Part shown: positions 25,810 to 34,566 of the stretch, one piece after another | Layout of the letters: every line of letters begins with the position of its first letter | Numbering within the stretch: position 1 is the stretch's first letter | Source of the DNA: Pseudomonas sp. UBA4617 | Lineage (GTDB): Bacteria > Pseudomonadota > Gammaproteobacteria > Pseudomonadales > Pseudomonadaceae | NCBI RefSeq assembly: GCF_002386445.1 | Contig: NZ_DGIR01000008.1 | Span: 22,642 to 86,641, forward strand | Reading direction: 5' to 3' | Length of the DNA stretch: 64,000 bases | The notes under the pieces: model-generated | Database searches by the model: none | The model's input: the letters and a program-made list of their open reading frames with translations, nothing else | Told to the model about the DNA's origin: nothing | Position numbers and translations under genes: made by a program

Positions 25810-25860
25810 GTGAAAATTTCACTGTATTTTTTCATGAAAAATAACTCTAAAAATTTCACG
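25810..25860. promoter_or_regulatory. Palindromic operator region upstream of the first XRE-cupin gene
   Basis: Three related AT-rich elements lie in 51 bases: GTGAAAATTTCAC (25810-25822, a perfect palindrome about one central base), TTTTTCATGAAAAA (25828-25841, perfect), and a half-site AAATTTCAC (25851-25859). They lie 15-65 bases before the regulator's start codon and probably bind that regulator or its paralogue. Confidence 0.5.
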
Positions 25861-25873
25861 GCAGTCCGAATCG

Positions 25874-26428
25874 ATGAAGATGCACGAAGAGGTTGAAGCC
25901 CTCGCGATCCTTATTCACGACCTGCGCAATTTCAAGAACCTCACCCTGGGCGAGCTGGCCGTGCGCACCAACCGCTCGGTGGGCTTCCTGTCCCAGGTCG
26001 AGCGCGGGGTCTCGCGCCCGAGCGTGGCCGACCTCACCGCCATCAGCGAAGCGCTCGGCGTATCCACCGCGTACTTCTACAACCTGAGCAAGCCACGTGG
26101 CATCAGCTGGGTCACGCGCCCTTACGAGCGGCGCACGCTGTACCTGGAATCGGGCATCACCGATGTTTTGGCTTCGCCGAGCATCACCGGTGCCTTTGCC
26201 ATGCTCGACAGCCATCTCGAGCCTGGCGCGTGCAGTGGCGAGCCGTACCTGACCGACCGTTCCGAGCAGGGCTGTTTCGTGCTCGAAGGCGAACTCACGG
26301 TATGGCTGGACGACGGCGATGCCGTGACCCTGCTGGCCAACGACTGTTTCCAGCTGCAACCCTACGCGCAATTCCGTTACGCCAACCTGACAGAAAACCC
26401 CACCCGTGTGCTCTGGGTCTTCAACTGA
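25874..26428 (+). CDS. XRE-cupin transcriptional regulator (PuuR/PauR type), copy 1
   Basis: A 184-residue regulator. The N-terminal helix-turn-helix (about residues 12-66) includes LTLGELAVRTNRSVGFLSQVERGVSRPSVADLTAISEALG split by the turn. A C-terminal cupin domain (about 105-180) includes CFVLEGELTVWLDDGD. Its place directly upstream of a gamma-glutamylpolyamine synthetase gene, with a 27-base gap, points to control of polyamine catabolism with a polyamine or gamma-glutamyl intermediate as likely ligand. It is closely similar along its full length to the regulator at 30202. Confidence 0.9.
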   Translation: MKMHEEVEALAILIHDLRNFKNLTLGELAVRTNRSVGFLSQVERGVSRPSVADLTAISEALGVSTAYFYNLSKPRGISWVTRPYERRTLYLESGITDVLASPSITGAFAMLDSHLEPGACSGEPYLTDRSEQGCFVLEGELTVWLDDGDAVTLLANDCFQLQPYAQFRYANLTENPTRVLWVFN

Positions 26429-26455
26429 ATTCGTTCACCTAACAAGGACAAGAAG

Positions 26456-27802
26456 ATGAGTGTCATCTTTCCGGACGTGCTGACAGAAGTGCGCGCGTTC
26501 CGCGCCAGATACCCAGAAATACGTTATGTCGACCTGATTGCGCTGGATATCCCCGGTCACTTCTACGGCAAGCGCTACCCCATGGACATGCTGGAAAAGG
26601 TGGCTGCCGGCACGCCGCTGAAACTGCCGCAGAACTGTGTGTTGCTCGGCACCCAGGGTGGTCTGTACCCGATCGGTGACTACTGCTTCGCCGATGGCGA
26701 CCCGGATGCCGTTCGGCGCCTGGTGCCGGGTACCTTGAAGCCGGTGCGTTGGGAGCAGGAAGTGATCGCCCAGATGCTGATCACCTCCGACGGCACCGCC
26801 AGGCCGATCGAGTTCGAGCCTCGTGAGGTGCTGGCCCGCGTGCTGCAGCGCCTGGCCAGGCGCGGCATTCGTCCGGTGGTGGCCTTCGAGCTGGAGTTCT
26901 ACCTGTTCGACCGCCAGCTGGCCAACGGCCTGCCGCAGTACCCTCGCGACACGGCAAGCGGCGACCAGGACGACCAGCCGAACATGCACATCGAGCGGTT
27001 GTCGCGCTTTTCCTCGGTGCTGCACGAGATGGTCGACGCTGCCAACGAGCAAGGCGTGCCGGCCAATGTGATCACCGCCGAGCTGGGCCCGGGCCAGTTC
27101 GAGATCAATTTCTCGCACAGCGACGATGCCTTGAGTGCAGCCGACTGGTCGGCACTGTTCTGCCGCAGCACGCGTGGTGTCGCGATGAAACATGGCTATC
27201 GGGCCAGCTTCATGAGCAAGCCGTACCTGGATGCGCCGGGCAGCGGCATGCATGTGCATGTCAGCCTGTACGACGATGCCGGCAACAACATCCTGGCGGT
27301 CGACGAGCAACGCAAGCTGCGCCATGCCGTGGCAGGCTGCCTGGAGCTGCTGCCCCACTGCATGCCGATCTTCGCCCCGAACCACAATGCCTACCGCCGC
27401 TACGGCGCGATGGTCAATGCGGCGAGCAAGGCCAGCTGGGGCTTCGAAGATCGTGATGCGTGCATTCGCATTCCCGAGTCCGACCCGCGCAACCTGCGCA
27501 TCGAACACCGCCTTGCCGGCGCCGACGCCAACCCGTACCTGGTACTGGCGGCCATTCTGACCGGCATGGAGCATGGCCTGGACAGGGGCGTCGAACCCAT
27601 CGCCCCGCTCAACGACAACCGCCAGAGCGGCATCGATTTCCCCAAGGAGGCCTTCAGTGCCCTGGCTGCCATGCGCCACCACCCGGTACTCAACCAAGGC
27701 CTGGGCAGTGAGTTCGTGATGGTCTATTGCGAAAACAAGTACCAGGAGCAACAGGACTTCATGCGCCACATCGATGCCCGCGAATACCGCTGGTTCCTGT
27801 AA
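26456..27802 (+). CDS. spuB: Glutamine synthetase-family gamma-glutamylpolyamine synthetase
   Basis: A 448-residue member of the glutamine synthetase family, of the PuuA/SpuI/PauA type, which ligates glutamate to putrescine or other polyamines using ATP as the first step of the gamma-glutamyl route. Visible motifs: FELEFYLF and GPGQFEINFSHSDDALSAAD (metal and glutamate site), GSGMHVHVSLYD, and NAYRRYGAMVNAAS (substrate/ATP site). It lies between its probable regulator and the gamma-glutamyl hydrolase gene. The symbol follows pseudomonad usage; substrate preference is not readable from sequence. Confidence 0.9.
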   Translation: MSVIFPDVLTEVRAFRARYPEIRYVDLIALDIPGHFYGKRYPMDMLEKVAAGTPLKLPQNCVLLGTQGGLYPIGDYCFADGDPDAVRRLVPGTLKPVRWEQEVIAQMLITSDGTARPIEFEPREVLARVLQRLARRGIRPVVAFELEFYLFDRQLANGLPQYPRDTASGDQDDQPNMHIERLSRFSSVLHEMVDAANEQGVPANVITAELGPGQFEINFSHSDDALSAADWSALFCRSTRGVAMKHGYRASFMSKPYLDAPGSGMHVHVSLYDDAGNNILAVDEQRKLRHAVAGCLELLPHCMPIFAPNHNAYRRYGAMVNAASKASWGFEDRDACIRIPESDPRNLRIEHRLAGADANPYLVLAAILTGMEHGLDRGVEPIAPLNDNRQSGIDFPKEAFSALAAMRHHPVLNQGLGSEFVMVYCENKYQEQQDFMRHIDAREYRWFL

Positions 27803-27877
27803 CTGCCAAGGTGCCTCTGAGCCCTTTCTTTCTAGCGTTTCAATACAACGCGCAACCTGGATTTGCCGGAGGAAGAT

Positions 27878-28651
27878 ATGCCACGTGTGCCCGTGATCGG
27901 CATTACTGCTTGCACCCGCGTGATCGAGCAGCATGCCACCCAGACCATCAGCGAGAAGTATGCACGTGCGGCGGCCGAGGCGGCGTGCGGGTTGCCGATC
28001 GTGATACCCAGCCTCGCCGAGCTGATTGACGGCGCGGATATCCTCGACGTGGTGGATGGGCTGATTTTTACCGGTTCGCCGTCCAACATCGAACCGTTCC
28101 ACTACCAGGGCCCGGCCAGTGCTGTGGGCACCCATCACGATCCGCTGCGGGACGCCACCACTTTGCCGCTGATGCGCGCGGCCATTGCCACGGGTGTGCC
28201 GGTGCTCGGCATCTGCCGCGGCTTGCAGGAAATGAACGTGGCCCTGGGTGGCAGCCTGCACCAGAACGTTCACGAGACCGGGCTGTTCATGGACCACCGC
28301 GAAGGCAAGGGCGAGCCCATCGACAAGCAGTATGGCCCGCGGCACGCGCTGCATGTCGAACCCGGCGGCATGCTCGAGCGCATGGGCCTGCCAGCGCTCA
28401 TCGAGGTCAACTCCATCCACGGCCAGGGCATCGATGTGCTGGCCCCCGGGCTGCGGGTGGAAGCGCTGGCACCTGATGGGCTGGTAGAAGCGATTTCGGT
28501 GGAGCACAGCAAGGGGTTTGCCCTGGCAGTGCAATGGCACCCGGAATTCCAGGTCATGGATAACCCGCATTACCTGATCCTCTTCCAAGCCTTCGGCAAG
28601 GCTTGCCGGCAACGTTCGGTAATGCGTCAGAAGCTGATGCTGTCCGCCTGA
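27878..28651 (+). CDS. puuD: Gamma-glutamyl-gamma-aminobutyrate hydrolase (PuuD type)
   Basis: A 257-residue class I glutamine amidotransferase-like hydrolase that releases GABA and glutamate from gamma-glutamyl-GABA. Nucleophile Cys in GICRGLQEMNVALGG and catalytic His in VQWHPEFQ are present, with the oxyanion region FTGSPSNIEP. The start at 27878 has a strong GGAGGA site. It lies between the synthetase and the transaminase genes of the same pathway. Confidence 0.92.
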   Translation: MPRVPVIGITACTRVIEQHATQTISEKYARAAAEAACGLPIVIPSLAELIDGADILDVVDGLIFTGSPSNIEPFHYQGPASAVGTHHDPLRDATTLPLMRAAIATGVPVLGICRGLQEMNVALGGSLHQNVHETGLFMDHREGKGEPIDKQYGPRHALHVEPGGMLERMGLPALIEVNSIHGQGIDVLAPGLRVEALAPDGLVEAISVEHSKGFALAVQWHPEFQVMDNPHYLILFQAFGKACRQRSVMRQKLMLSA

Positions 28652-28718
28652 ATGCGACCGTTCGCAACCTACAAAAAATACGGCGCAGCCCGGCTGCGCA
28701 AGCAGATGGAGTGAAGCA

Positions 28719-30077
28719 ATGAGTGAACAGAATTCCCGCACCCTGGCCTGGCAGGCGATGAGCCGCGACCATCACCTGGCCCCGTTCAGCGATGTGAAGC
28801 AACTGGCCGAGAAGGGCCCGCGCATCATCACCTCGGCCAAGGGCGTATACCTGTGGGACAGCGAAGGCAACCAGATACTCGATGGCATGGCAGGCCTGTG
28901 GTGCGTTGCGGTCGGCTACGGCCGCGATGAGCTGGCCGAGGTCGCCAGCCGGCAGATGAAGCAGTTGCCGTATTACAACCTGTTCTTCCAGACCGCGCAC
29001 CCGCCGGCGCTGGAGCTGGCCAAGGCCATCGCCGATGTCGCTCCACCAGGCATGAACCATGTGTTCTTCACTGGCTCCGGCTCAGAAGGTAACGACACCG
29101 TGCTGCGCATGGTTCGCCATTACTGGGCGATCAAGGGCCATAAGCAGAAGAAAGTGATCATTGGCCGCATCAACGGCTACCACGGCTCCACCGTGGCAGG
29201 CGCGGGCCTGGGGGGCATGAGCGGCATGCACCAGCAGGGTGGGCTGATCCCGGATATCGTGCATATCCCGCAGCCTTACTGGTATGGCGAAGGCGGCGAC
29301 ATGACCGAGGCCGACTTCGGCGTGTGGGCGGCCGAGCAGTTGGAGGAAAAGATTCTCGAGGTTGGCGCGGACAACGTCGCTGCCTTCATCGCCGAACCGA
29401 TCCAGGGCGCCGGTGGCGTGATCATCCCGCCGGACACCTACTGGCCGAAGGTCAAGGAGATCCTCGCCCGGTACGACATCCTGTTCGTCGCCGACGAGGT
29501 GATCTGCGGCTTCGGCCGAACCGGTGAGTGGTTCGGTAGCGACTATTACGGCCTCAAGCCCGACTTGATGACCATCGCCAAGGGCCTCACCTCCGGCTAC
29601 ATCCCCATGGGCGGGGTGATCGTGCGTGATGAAATGGCCAAGGTGCTCAGCGAAGGCGGCGACTTCAACCACGGCTTCACCTATTCCGGCCACCCGGTGG
29701 CGGCTGCGGTGGGCCTGGAGAACCTGCGTATCCTGCGCGACGAGCAGATCATCGAGCAGGTGCGCAGGCAAACCGCGCCCTACCTGCAGCAGCGCCTGCG
29801 CGAGCTGGCCGACCACCCGCTGGTGGGCGAGGTGCGCGGCCTGGGCATGCTCGGCGCGATCGAACTGGTGCAGGACAAGGCCACCCGCGCCCGTTACCAG
29901 GGCAAAGGTGTCGGCATGATCTGCCGCCAGCACTGCTTCGACAATGGCCTGATCATGCGCGCCGTCGGCGATACCATGATCATTGCGCCACCGCTGGTGA
30001 TCAGCATCGCGGAAATCGACGAACTGGTGGAAAAGGCCCGCAAGTGCCTGGACCTGACGTACGAGGCTGTTCGTTAG
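28719..30077 (+). CDS. spuC: Polyamine:pyruvate aminotransferase SpuC
   Basis: A 452-residue class III PLP aminotransferase using pyruvate as amino acceptor for putrescine, spermidine or cadaverine derivatives. FFTGSGSEGNDTVLRMVRHYW binds the PLP phosphate (given here as one family motif), VADEVICGFGRTG contains the PLP Asp, and the Schiff-base Lys is in MTIAKGLTSGYIPMGG. It is part of the polyamine cluster; a short GC hairpin follows the stop codon. Confidence 0.93.
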   Translation: MSEQNSRTLAWQAMSRDHHLAPFSDVKQLAEKGPRIITSAKGVYLWDSEGNQILDGMAGLWCVAVGYGRDELAEVASRQMKQLPYYNLFFQTAHPPALELAKAIADVAPPGMNHVFFTGSGSEGNDTVLRMVRHYWAIKGHKQKKVIIGRINGYHGSTVAGAGLGGMSGMHQQGGLIPDIVHIPQPYWYGEGGDMTEADFGVWAAEQLEEKILEVGADNVAAFIAEPIQGAGGVIIPPDTYWPKVKEILARYDILFVADEVICGFGRTGEWFGSDYYGLKPDLMTIAKGLTSGYIPMGGVIVRDEMAKVLSEGGDFNHGFTYSGHPVAAAVGLENLRILRDEQIIEQVRRQTAPYLQQRLRELADHPLVGEVRGLGMLGAIELVQDKATRARYQGKGVGMICRQHCFDNGLIMRAVGDTMIIAPPLVISIAEIDELVEKARKCLDLTYEAVR

Positions 30078-30093
30078 CGCCAGCCAGTGTCAT

Positions 30094-30116
30094 CCGGGGC
30101 GGCAAGGCGGCCCCGG
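30094..30116 (+). terminator. Hairpin after spuC
   Basis: CCGGGGC pairs with GCCCCGG-like sequence around a 9-base loop just downstream of the spuC stop codon; there is no strong T-tract. It may end the polyamine operon before the second regulator gene. Confidence 0.4.
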
Positions 30117-30201
30117 TCTGCCCACGTGAAGCCTTGCTTTGTGCCATGAATCCTGTACTTTTCAGGGCATCAATTTCCCTGTCCGATAGTCGCGATTCAA
30201 C

Positions 30202-30756
30202 ATGAAAGTGCACGAAGAGATCGAAGGCCTGGCCGTATTGATTCGCGACCTGCGCAAGTTCAAGGGCCTGACCCTGGGTGAGCTGGCCCAGCGCATCGGC
30301 CGTTCGGTGGGTTTTCTTTCCCAGGTCGAGCGCGGCGTCTCGCGGCCAACCGTGGCCGACCTCACGGCCATCAGCGAAGAACTCGGTGTCTCCACCGCCT
30401 ATTTCTACAAGCTGGACAAGCCGCGTGAGCTCGACTGGGTGACCCGGCCACACGAGCGCCGTACGCTTCATCTGGCCGGCGGCATCACCGATGTGCTGGC
30501 ATCCCCGACCATAACGGGGGCGTTCTCCATGCTCGACAGCCACCTGGAGCCGGGCGCCAGCAGTGGCGAGGAATACCTGGACGACAGCTCGGAACAGGGC
30601 TGTTTCGTGCTTGAAGGCGAACTGACCGTCTGGCTGGATGGCGGTGAGCCGGTAACGCTGCGCGCCAGTGACAGCTTTCAGCTGCAACCGCATGCCAGTT
30701 TTCGTTACGCCAACCTCACCGACAAGCCCACCCGGGTGCTCTGGGTGTTCAGCTGA
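30202..30756 (+). CDS. XRE-cupin transcriptional regulator (PuuR/PauR type), copy 2
   Basis: A 184-residue regulator of the same length as the one at 25874 and similar throughout (both read MK.HEE.E.LA.LI.DLR.FK at the N-terminus and NPTRVLWVF or KPTRVLWVF at the end). The helix-turn-helix covers about residues 12-66 and the cupin about 105-180 (CFVLEGELTVWLDGGE). It lies downstream of spuC with its own 125-base leader and lacks the palindromes seen in front of copy 1. It probably controls polyamine genes with a different effector or site preference. Confidence 0.9.
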   Translation: MKVHEEIEGLAVLIRDLRKFKGLTLGELAQRIGRSVGFLSQVERGVSRPTVADLTAISEELGVSTAYFYKLDKPRELDWVTRPHERRTLHLAGGITDVLASPTITGAFSMLDSHLEPGASSGEEYLDDSSEQGCFVLEGELTVWLDGGEPVTLRASDSFQLQPHASFRYANLTDKPTRVLWVFS

Positions 30757-30914
30757 GTCGATAGCACTCAGGCTTGTGAGGGTTACTTACGCGCTTGGTC
30801 ATCAAGCGCAGTTCATGCGGCTGTCAGGCAGGCTGTCAGCACGCCAGGAAGGAACCTCTTATCTCGCGGTTTCGTATAAGACGAAATCGATCACTGGCAA
30901 AGGAATGCATCACC

Positions 30915-31592
30915 ATGAACAACACCGACCGGGCCCTGCTGGGCTCAGGGCTATTGATTCCAGTCTGGCTCTTCATTGGCGTGTTTCTGACTTCGCTTGG
31001 CTATCCCGGGTACAGCCACGTCGATCAGGCGATGAGCCAGTTAGGGGCAACCGGTGCTCCCACTCACGGCTACTCCGCGTGGGTGAACAATTTCCCCCTG
31101 GGGCTGCTGTTCGCGCTTTTCGCCCTGGGTCTTGCACGGCGTTTCGCCGGCTCGCGACTGGCACTGTTCAGCGCCGCGTTGATATTGCTTCACGGCCTGG
31201 CCAGTTTGGCGACGGGCCTGTTCGCCTGTGACGAGGGGTGCGCACCGGCACAGCCTTCCATTTCCCAACATCTGCACAACGCGGCAGGCCTGGTCATGTT
31301 CCTCTCATTGACACTGGCGAGCGCGGTGTGGTGCTTGCTGGGCAGGCGATTGCTGTTGTCACCCGCGTTCGCAGGCCTCTGCGGGCTTTGCGTGGTGCTG
31401 GCGATCACCACCGTGGCGTTGATGGCCAAAGCCGTGGCAGACGGCCACGGGTTTGGTCTGTACCAGCGACTCAACTATGGCGTGTCGGTCATCTGGGTCG
31501 CTGCGCTGGCATGGGCTTCGCTGCGGGGAAGGTCGGCCACGAGCGGCGGCGACGCAGTGACCGTGACCGCTAAGCAGCCGCCGATCATTTAG
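30915..31592 (+). CDS. DUF998-like integral membrane protein
   Basis: A 225-residue membrane protein with about six predicted helices (LLIPVWLFIGVFLTSLGYPG, LGLLFALFALGLARRF, LFSAALILLHGLASLATGLFAC and others). It resembles the DUF998 family (start MNNTDRALLGSGLLIP, conserved AMSQLGATGAPTHGY and LFACDEGC). Function unknown. The start at 30915 follows AAAGGA. It is monocistronic between the second polyamine regulator and a periplasmic protein gene. Confidence 0.75.
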   Translation: MNNTDRALLGSGLLIPVWLFIGVFLTSLGYPGYSHVDQAMSQLGATGAPTHGYSAWVNNFPLGLLFALFALGLARRFAGSRLALFSAALILLHGLASLATGLFACDEGCAPAQPSISQHLHNAAGLVMFLSLTLASAVWCLLGRRLLLSPAFAGLCGLCVVLAITTVALMAKAVADGHGFGLYQRLNYGVSVIWVAALAWASLRGRSATSGGDAVTVTAKQPPII

Positions 31593-31683
31593 GGCAAAGG
31601 GCAGGGGAGCTTGGCACCCTGCCAGTATTGTCTGCTCAGTGCGCAAGGGTTAGGTTGCTGGGCTCTTTTCAAGGACGATATCG

Positions 31684-32259
31684 ATGAAACGGACCCTGCC
31701 GCTGTTATTCGCCTGCGCGCTGTTCCCCCTGCAAGCCTGGTCGGCGCTGGAGATCGGCCAGTTCACCCTGGGCATGCCCAAGCCCCAGGCCCTGGCCATC
31801 CTGCAACAGCAGTTCGGCGAGGTCGAGCAGTTGACGGGCTACCACTATCAGGTACCCACCGAGTTCGTTCAGGGGCGTAAGCCGAAGGGCGACTTCAACC
31901 TTGGCGGTATTCCCATCACGCAGGTGAAGGCTTCCTTCAACGACACCGACCAGCTTCGTCAGCTGGAGCTGCGCTTGGCCAGTACCGACGAGGCGCGGGT
32001 TCAGCAACTGCTGCCGATGGCGCGGCAGGCCAAGCCTGTGCCGAACAGCGGTGGCCGGCTGGAGGCATTTTCTGCCGACGGTGAAATGGTGTACTGGGTG
32101 TCCAGGGACCGCGGCTGGACGGTGGTGACTATCGCTGACATGGCCAGCTCGGAGCAGAATATCAAGGCGCGGGCCAAGAGCGATGAACGCTTCGTCCAGC
32201 CGAACCGCAAGTACGACAAGCTGATCGAGACGGCCGAGGCGGTGGAAGGCAAGCACTGA
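31684..32259 (+). CDS. Secreted hypothetical protein
   Basis: A 191-residue protein with a clear Sec signal peptide (MKRTLPLLFACALFPLQAWS, cleavage before ALEIG). The mature part begins IGQFTLGMPKPQALAILQQQFG, which resembles a repeat unit seen in small periplasmic proteins, but I recognise no family with certainty. It is charged and probably periplasmic. The next 275 bases before the formate dehydrogenase operon contain no gene and should hold that operon's promoter. Confidence 0.75.
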   Translation: MKRTLPLLFACALFPLQAWSALEIGQFTLGMPKPQALAILQQQFGEVEQLTGYHYQVPTEFVQGRKPKGDFNLGGIPITQVKASFNDTDQLRQLELRLASTDEARVQQLLPMARQAKPVPNSGGRLEAFSADGEMVYWVSRDRGWTVVTIADMASSEQNIKARAKSDERFVQPNRKYDKLIETAEAVEGKH

Positions 32260-32533
32260 TTGCCGCTTCTACAACAGCAGCCAGCGCGGCCTTGATAGCG
32301 GTACGAACCTCGCGTCGGTTTCAGGATGCGCCTGGTCGTTCGCACGCAACCCTCCGGCGCCACAAGTGCCATGCTTGCAGGATGCCTCGGACCAGTACGC
32401 GCAGACGTACGGCCGCAGGCAAGGAGGCCGCTGGACCACGCAACCGTGACGTGGCCGGCGCGCCGCAGCAGAACACGCCGGATACCTGCCCTAACAACTT
32501 TCAGGCGGGGTCCGTGATGCCGAGGTCCGCTGT

Positions 32534-33016
32534 ATGCCTGATGATTTGCTCCACCTGCCCGTGATCCACGAAATCCTGGCTCGCGACAAGGATACCCCCG
32601 GCGCCCTGTTGCCGATCCTGCATGCCATCCAGCACGCCATCGGCTACGTCCCCGATGCCGCTGTCGGCGAAATTGCTCATGCCCTGAACCTCAGCCTGGC
32701 CGAGGTCCGCGGGGTGATCAGCTTCTACCACGATTTCCGCACCACGCCACCGGCGCGCCATACCCTGCGCCTGTGCCGCGCCGAGTCGTGCCAGAGCCGT
32801 GGCGCCGAGGCGCTGGCCGCGCAGCTGCGCGAGCAACTGGCGCTGGACGACCATGGCACCAGCGCCGACGGCGCCATCGCACTGCGCCCGGTCTATTGCC
32901 TGGGGGCCTGCGCCTGCTCACCGGCCCTGGAGCTGGACGGCCAGGTGCATGCACGCCTCACCCCTGAACGTCTGCGGGCGTTGGTCAACGCCTGCCGGGA
33001 GGACGCCGCATGCTGA
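32534..33016 (+). CDS. fdsG: NAD-linked formate dehydrogenase gamma subunit (NuoE-like)
   Basis: A 160-residue 2Fe-2S subunit homologous to NuoE. The four cluster ligands are in LCRAESCQSRG (Cys-x4-Cys) and YCLGACACSP (Cys-x3-Cys). With the next genes it forms a soluble, oxygen-tolerant Mo-containing formate dehydrogenase that oxidises formate to CO2 with NAD+. The start at 32534 has a GAGG site; the 3' end overlaps fdsB by 7 bases. Confidence 0.9.
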   Translation: MPDDLLHLPVIHEILARDKDTPGALLPILHAIQHAIGYVPDAAVGEIAHALNLSLAEVRGVISFYHDFRTTPPARHTLRLCRAESCQSRGAEALAAQLREQLALDDHGTSADGAIALRPVYCLGACACSPALELDGQVHARLTPERLRALVNACREDAAC

Positions 33017-34566
33017 AGCTGTACATCCCCTGTGATTCGGTAGCCCGTGCGGTCGGCGCCGACCAGGTAGTCGATGCCTTGCAGCGCGAGGCCGAGCGCC
33101 GCCAGCTGGCTGTGGATATCCAGCGCACCAGCTCACGCGGGCTCTATTGGCTGGAGCCGCTGCTGGAGTGTGACAGTGCGCAAGGGCGCCTGGGTTTCGG
33201 CCCGGTCACCCCTGAAGACGTACCGGCCTTGCTCGATGCCCTGTCCGGTGAAGCAAGCCACTCGCTGGCGCTGGGCCCGGTCGAACAAATTCCGTATCTG
33301 CAGACCCAGCAGCGCCTGCTGTTCGCCCGCGCTGGCATCACCCGGCCACTGTCGTTGGACGATTACCGCGCCCATGGCGGTTTCGCCGGCCTTGAAGCGG
33401 CGGTGGCCCTTGGCGGTGCCAATGTAGTCGCTGCCGTACTCGATTCCGGCTTGCGTGGCCGCGGTGGTGCGGCCTTTCCGGCCGGCATCAAGTGGCGCAC
33501 CGTGCGTGACGCCGGGGCAGGGCAGAAGTACGTGGTGTGCAATGCCGACGAAGGCGACTCGGGTACCTTCGCCGACCGCATGCTGATGGAGGGCGACCCG
33601 TTCCTGCTGATCGAAGGGATGATCATCGCCGGCCTCGCCGTGGGCGCCGACAAGGGCTATATCTACGTGCGCTCGGAATACCCCGACGCCATCCGCGTGC
33701 TCGACCAGGCCTTCGCCATCGCCCGTGAGGCTGGCTACCTCGGCAGCGACGTGGCCGGCAGCGGCCAGGCCTTCGACCTGGAAGTGCGGGTCGGCGCCGG
33801 TGCCTATATCTGCGGTGAGGAAACCGCGCTGCTCGAGTCCATCGAAGGCAAGCGCGGCATCGTCCGTGCCAAGCCACCGCTGCCCGCGTTGCAAGGCCTG
33901 TTCGGCTTGCCGACGCTGGTGCACAACGTACTGACCCTGGCCTCGGTGCCGGTCATCCTGGCCAAGGGCGCGGCGTTCTACCGTGACTTCGGCATGGGCC
34001 GTTCGCTGGGCACCATGCCGTTCCAGCTGGCTGGCAACATTCGTCACGGCGGGCTGGTCGAGCGTGCCTTCGGCCTGACCCTGCGCGAGCTGGTGGAAGG
34101 CTATGGTGGCGGCACCGCCAGTGGTCGGCCGCTGAAGGCTGCGCAGGTGGGGGGGCCGCTGGGCGCCTGGGTGCCGCCCAGCCACTTCGATACGCCGCTG
34201 GACTATGAAGCGTTCGCGGCCGTGGGCGCGATGCTCGGCCATGGCGGTGTGGTCGTGGCCGACGACACCCTGAACATGGCCAGCATGGCGCGCTTCGCCC
34301 TGCAGTTCTGTGCCGAGGAATCCTGCGGCAAGTGTACCCCGTGCCGCATCGGCTCGACCCGCGGCATGGAAGTGGTCGACCGCCTGATCGCCACCAGCGA
34401 CCTGACCGAACGCCATGACCAGGCCCTGTTGCTGCGCGACCTGTGCGACACCATGCAGTACGGCTCGCTGTGCGCCATGGGCGGCATGACCGCCTACCCG
34501 GTGGCCAGCGCCCTCAAGTACTTCCCCGCCGATTTCGGGCTGACCCACACGGAGGCCGCGCAGTGA
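33010..34566 (+). CDS. fdsB: NAD-linked formate dehydrogenase beta subunit (NuoF-like)
   Basis: A 518-residue diaphorase subunit binding FMN, NAD+ and a 4Fe-4S cluster. An N-terminal thioredoxin-like region (about 1-110) is followed by LRGRGGAAFPAGIKW (NAD/FMN site), GAYICGEETALLESIEG and ESCGKCTPCRIGSTRG (4Fe-4S cysteines). It delivers formate-derived electrons to NAD+. It overlaps fdsG upstream; its stop codon overlaps the GTG start of fdsA. Confidence 0.92.
   Translation: MLKLYIPCDSVARAVGADQVVDALQREAERRQLAVDIQRTSSRGLYWLEPLLECDSAQGRLGFGPVTPEDVPALLDALSGEASHSLALGPVEQIPYLQTQQRLLFARAGITRPLSLDDYRAHGGFAGLEAAVALGGANVVAAVLDSGLRGRGGAAFPAGIKWRTVRDAGAGQKYVVCNADEGDSGTFADRMLMEGDPFLLIEGMIIAGLAVGADKGYIYVRSEYPDAIRVLDQAFAIAREAGYLGSDVAGSGQAFDLEVRVGAGAYICGEETALLESIEGKRGIVRAKPPLPALQGLFGLPTLVHNVLTLASVPVILAKGAAFYRDFGMGRSLGTMPFQLAGNIRHGGLVERAFGLTLRELVEGYGGGTASGRPLKAAQVGGPLGAWVPPSHFDTPLDYEAFAAVGAMLGHGGVVVADDTLNMASMARFALQFCAEESCGKCTPCRIGSTRGMEVVDRLIATSDLTERHDQALLLRDLCDTMQYGSLCAMGGMTAYPVASALKYFPADFGLTHTEAAQ

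Noticed and set aside
32260..32533. Molybdenum-cofactor riboswitch upstream of the formate dehydrogenase operon
   Set aside because: Only scattered GC stems; nothing recognisable as the known motif.
34563..34566. Possible selenocysteine or recoding at the TGA next to fdsA
   Set aside because: TGA is simply the fdsB stop overlapping the GTG start; the Mo ligand is encoded by TGC at 35694.
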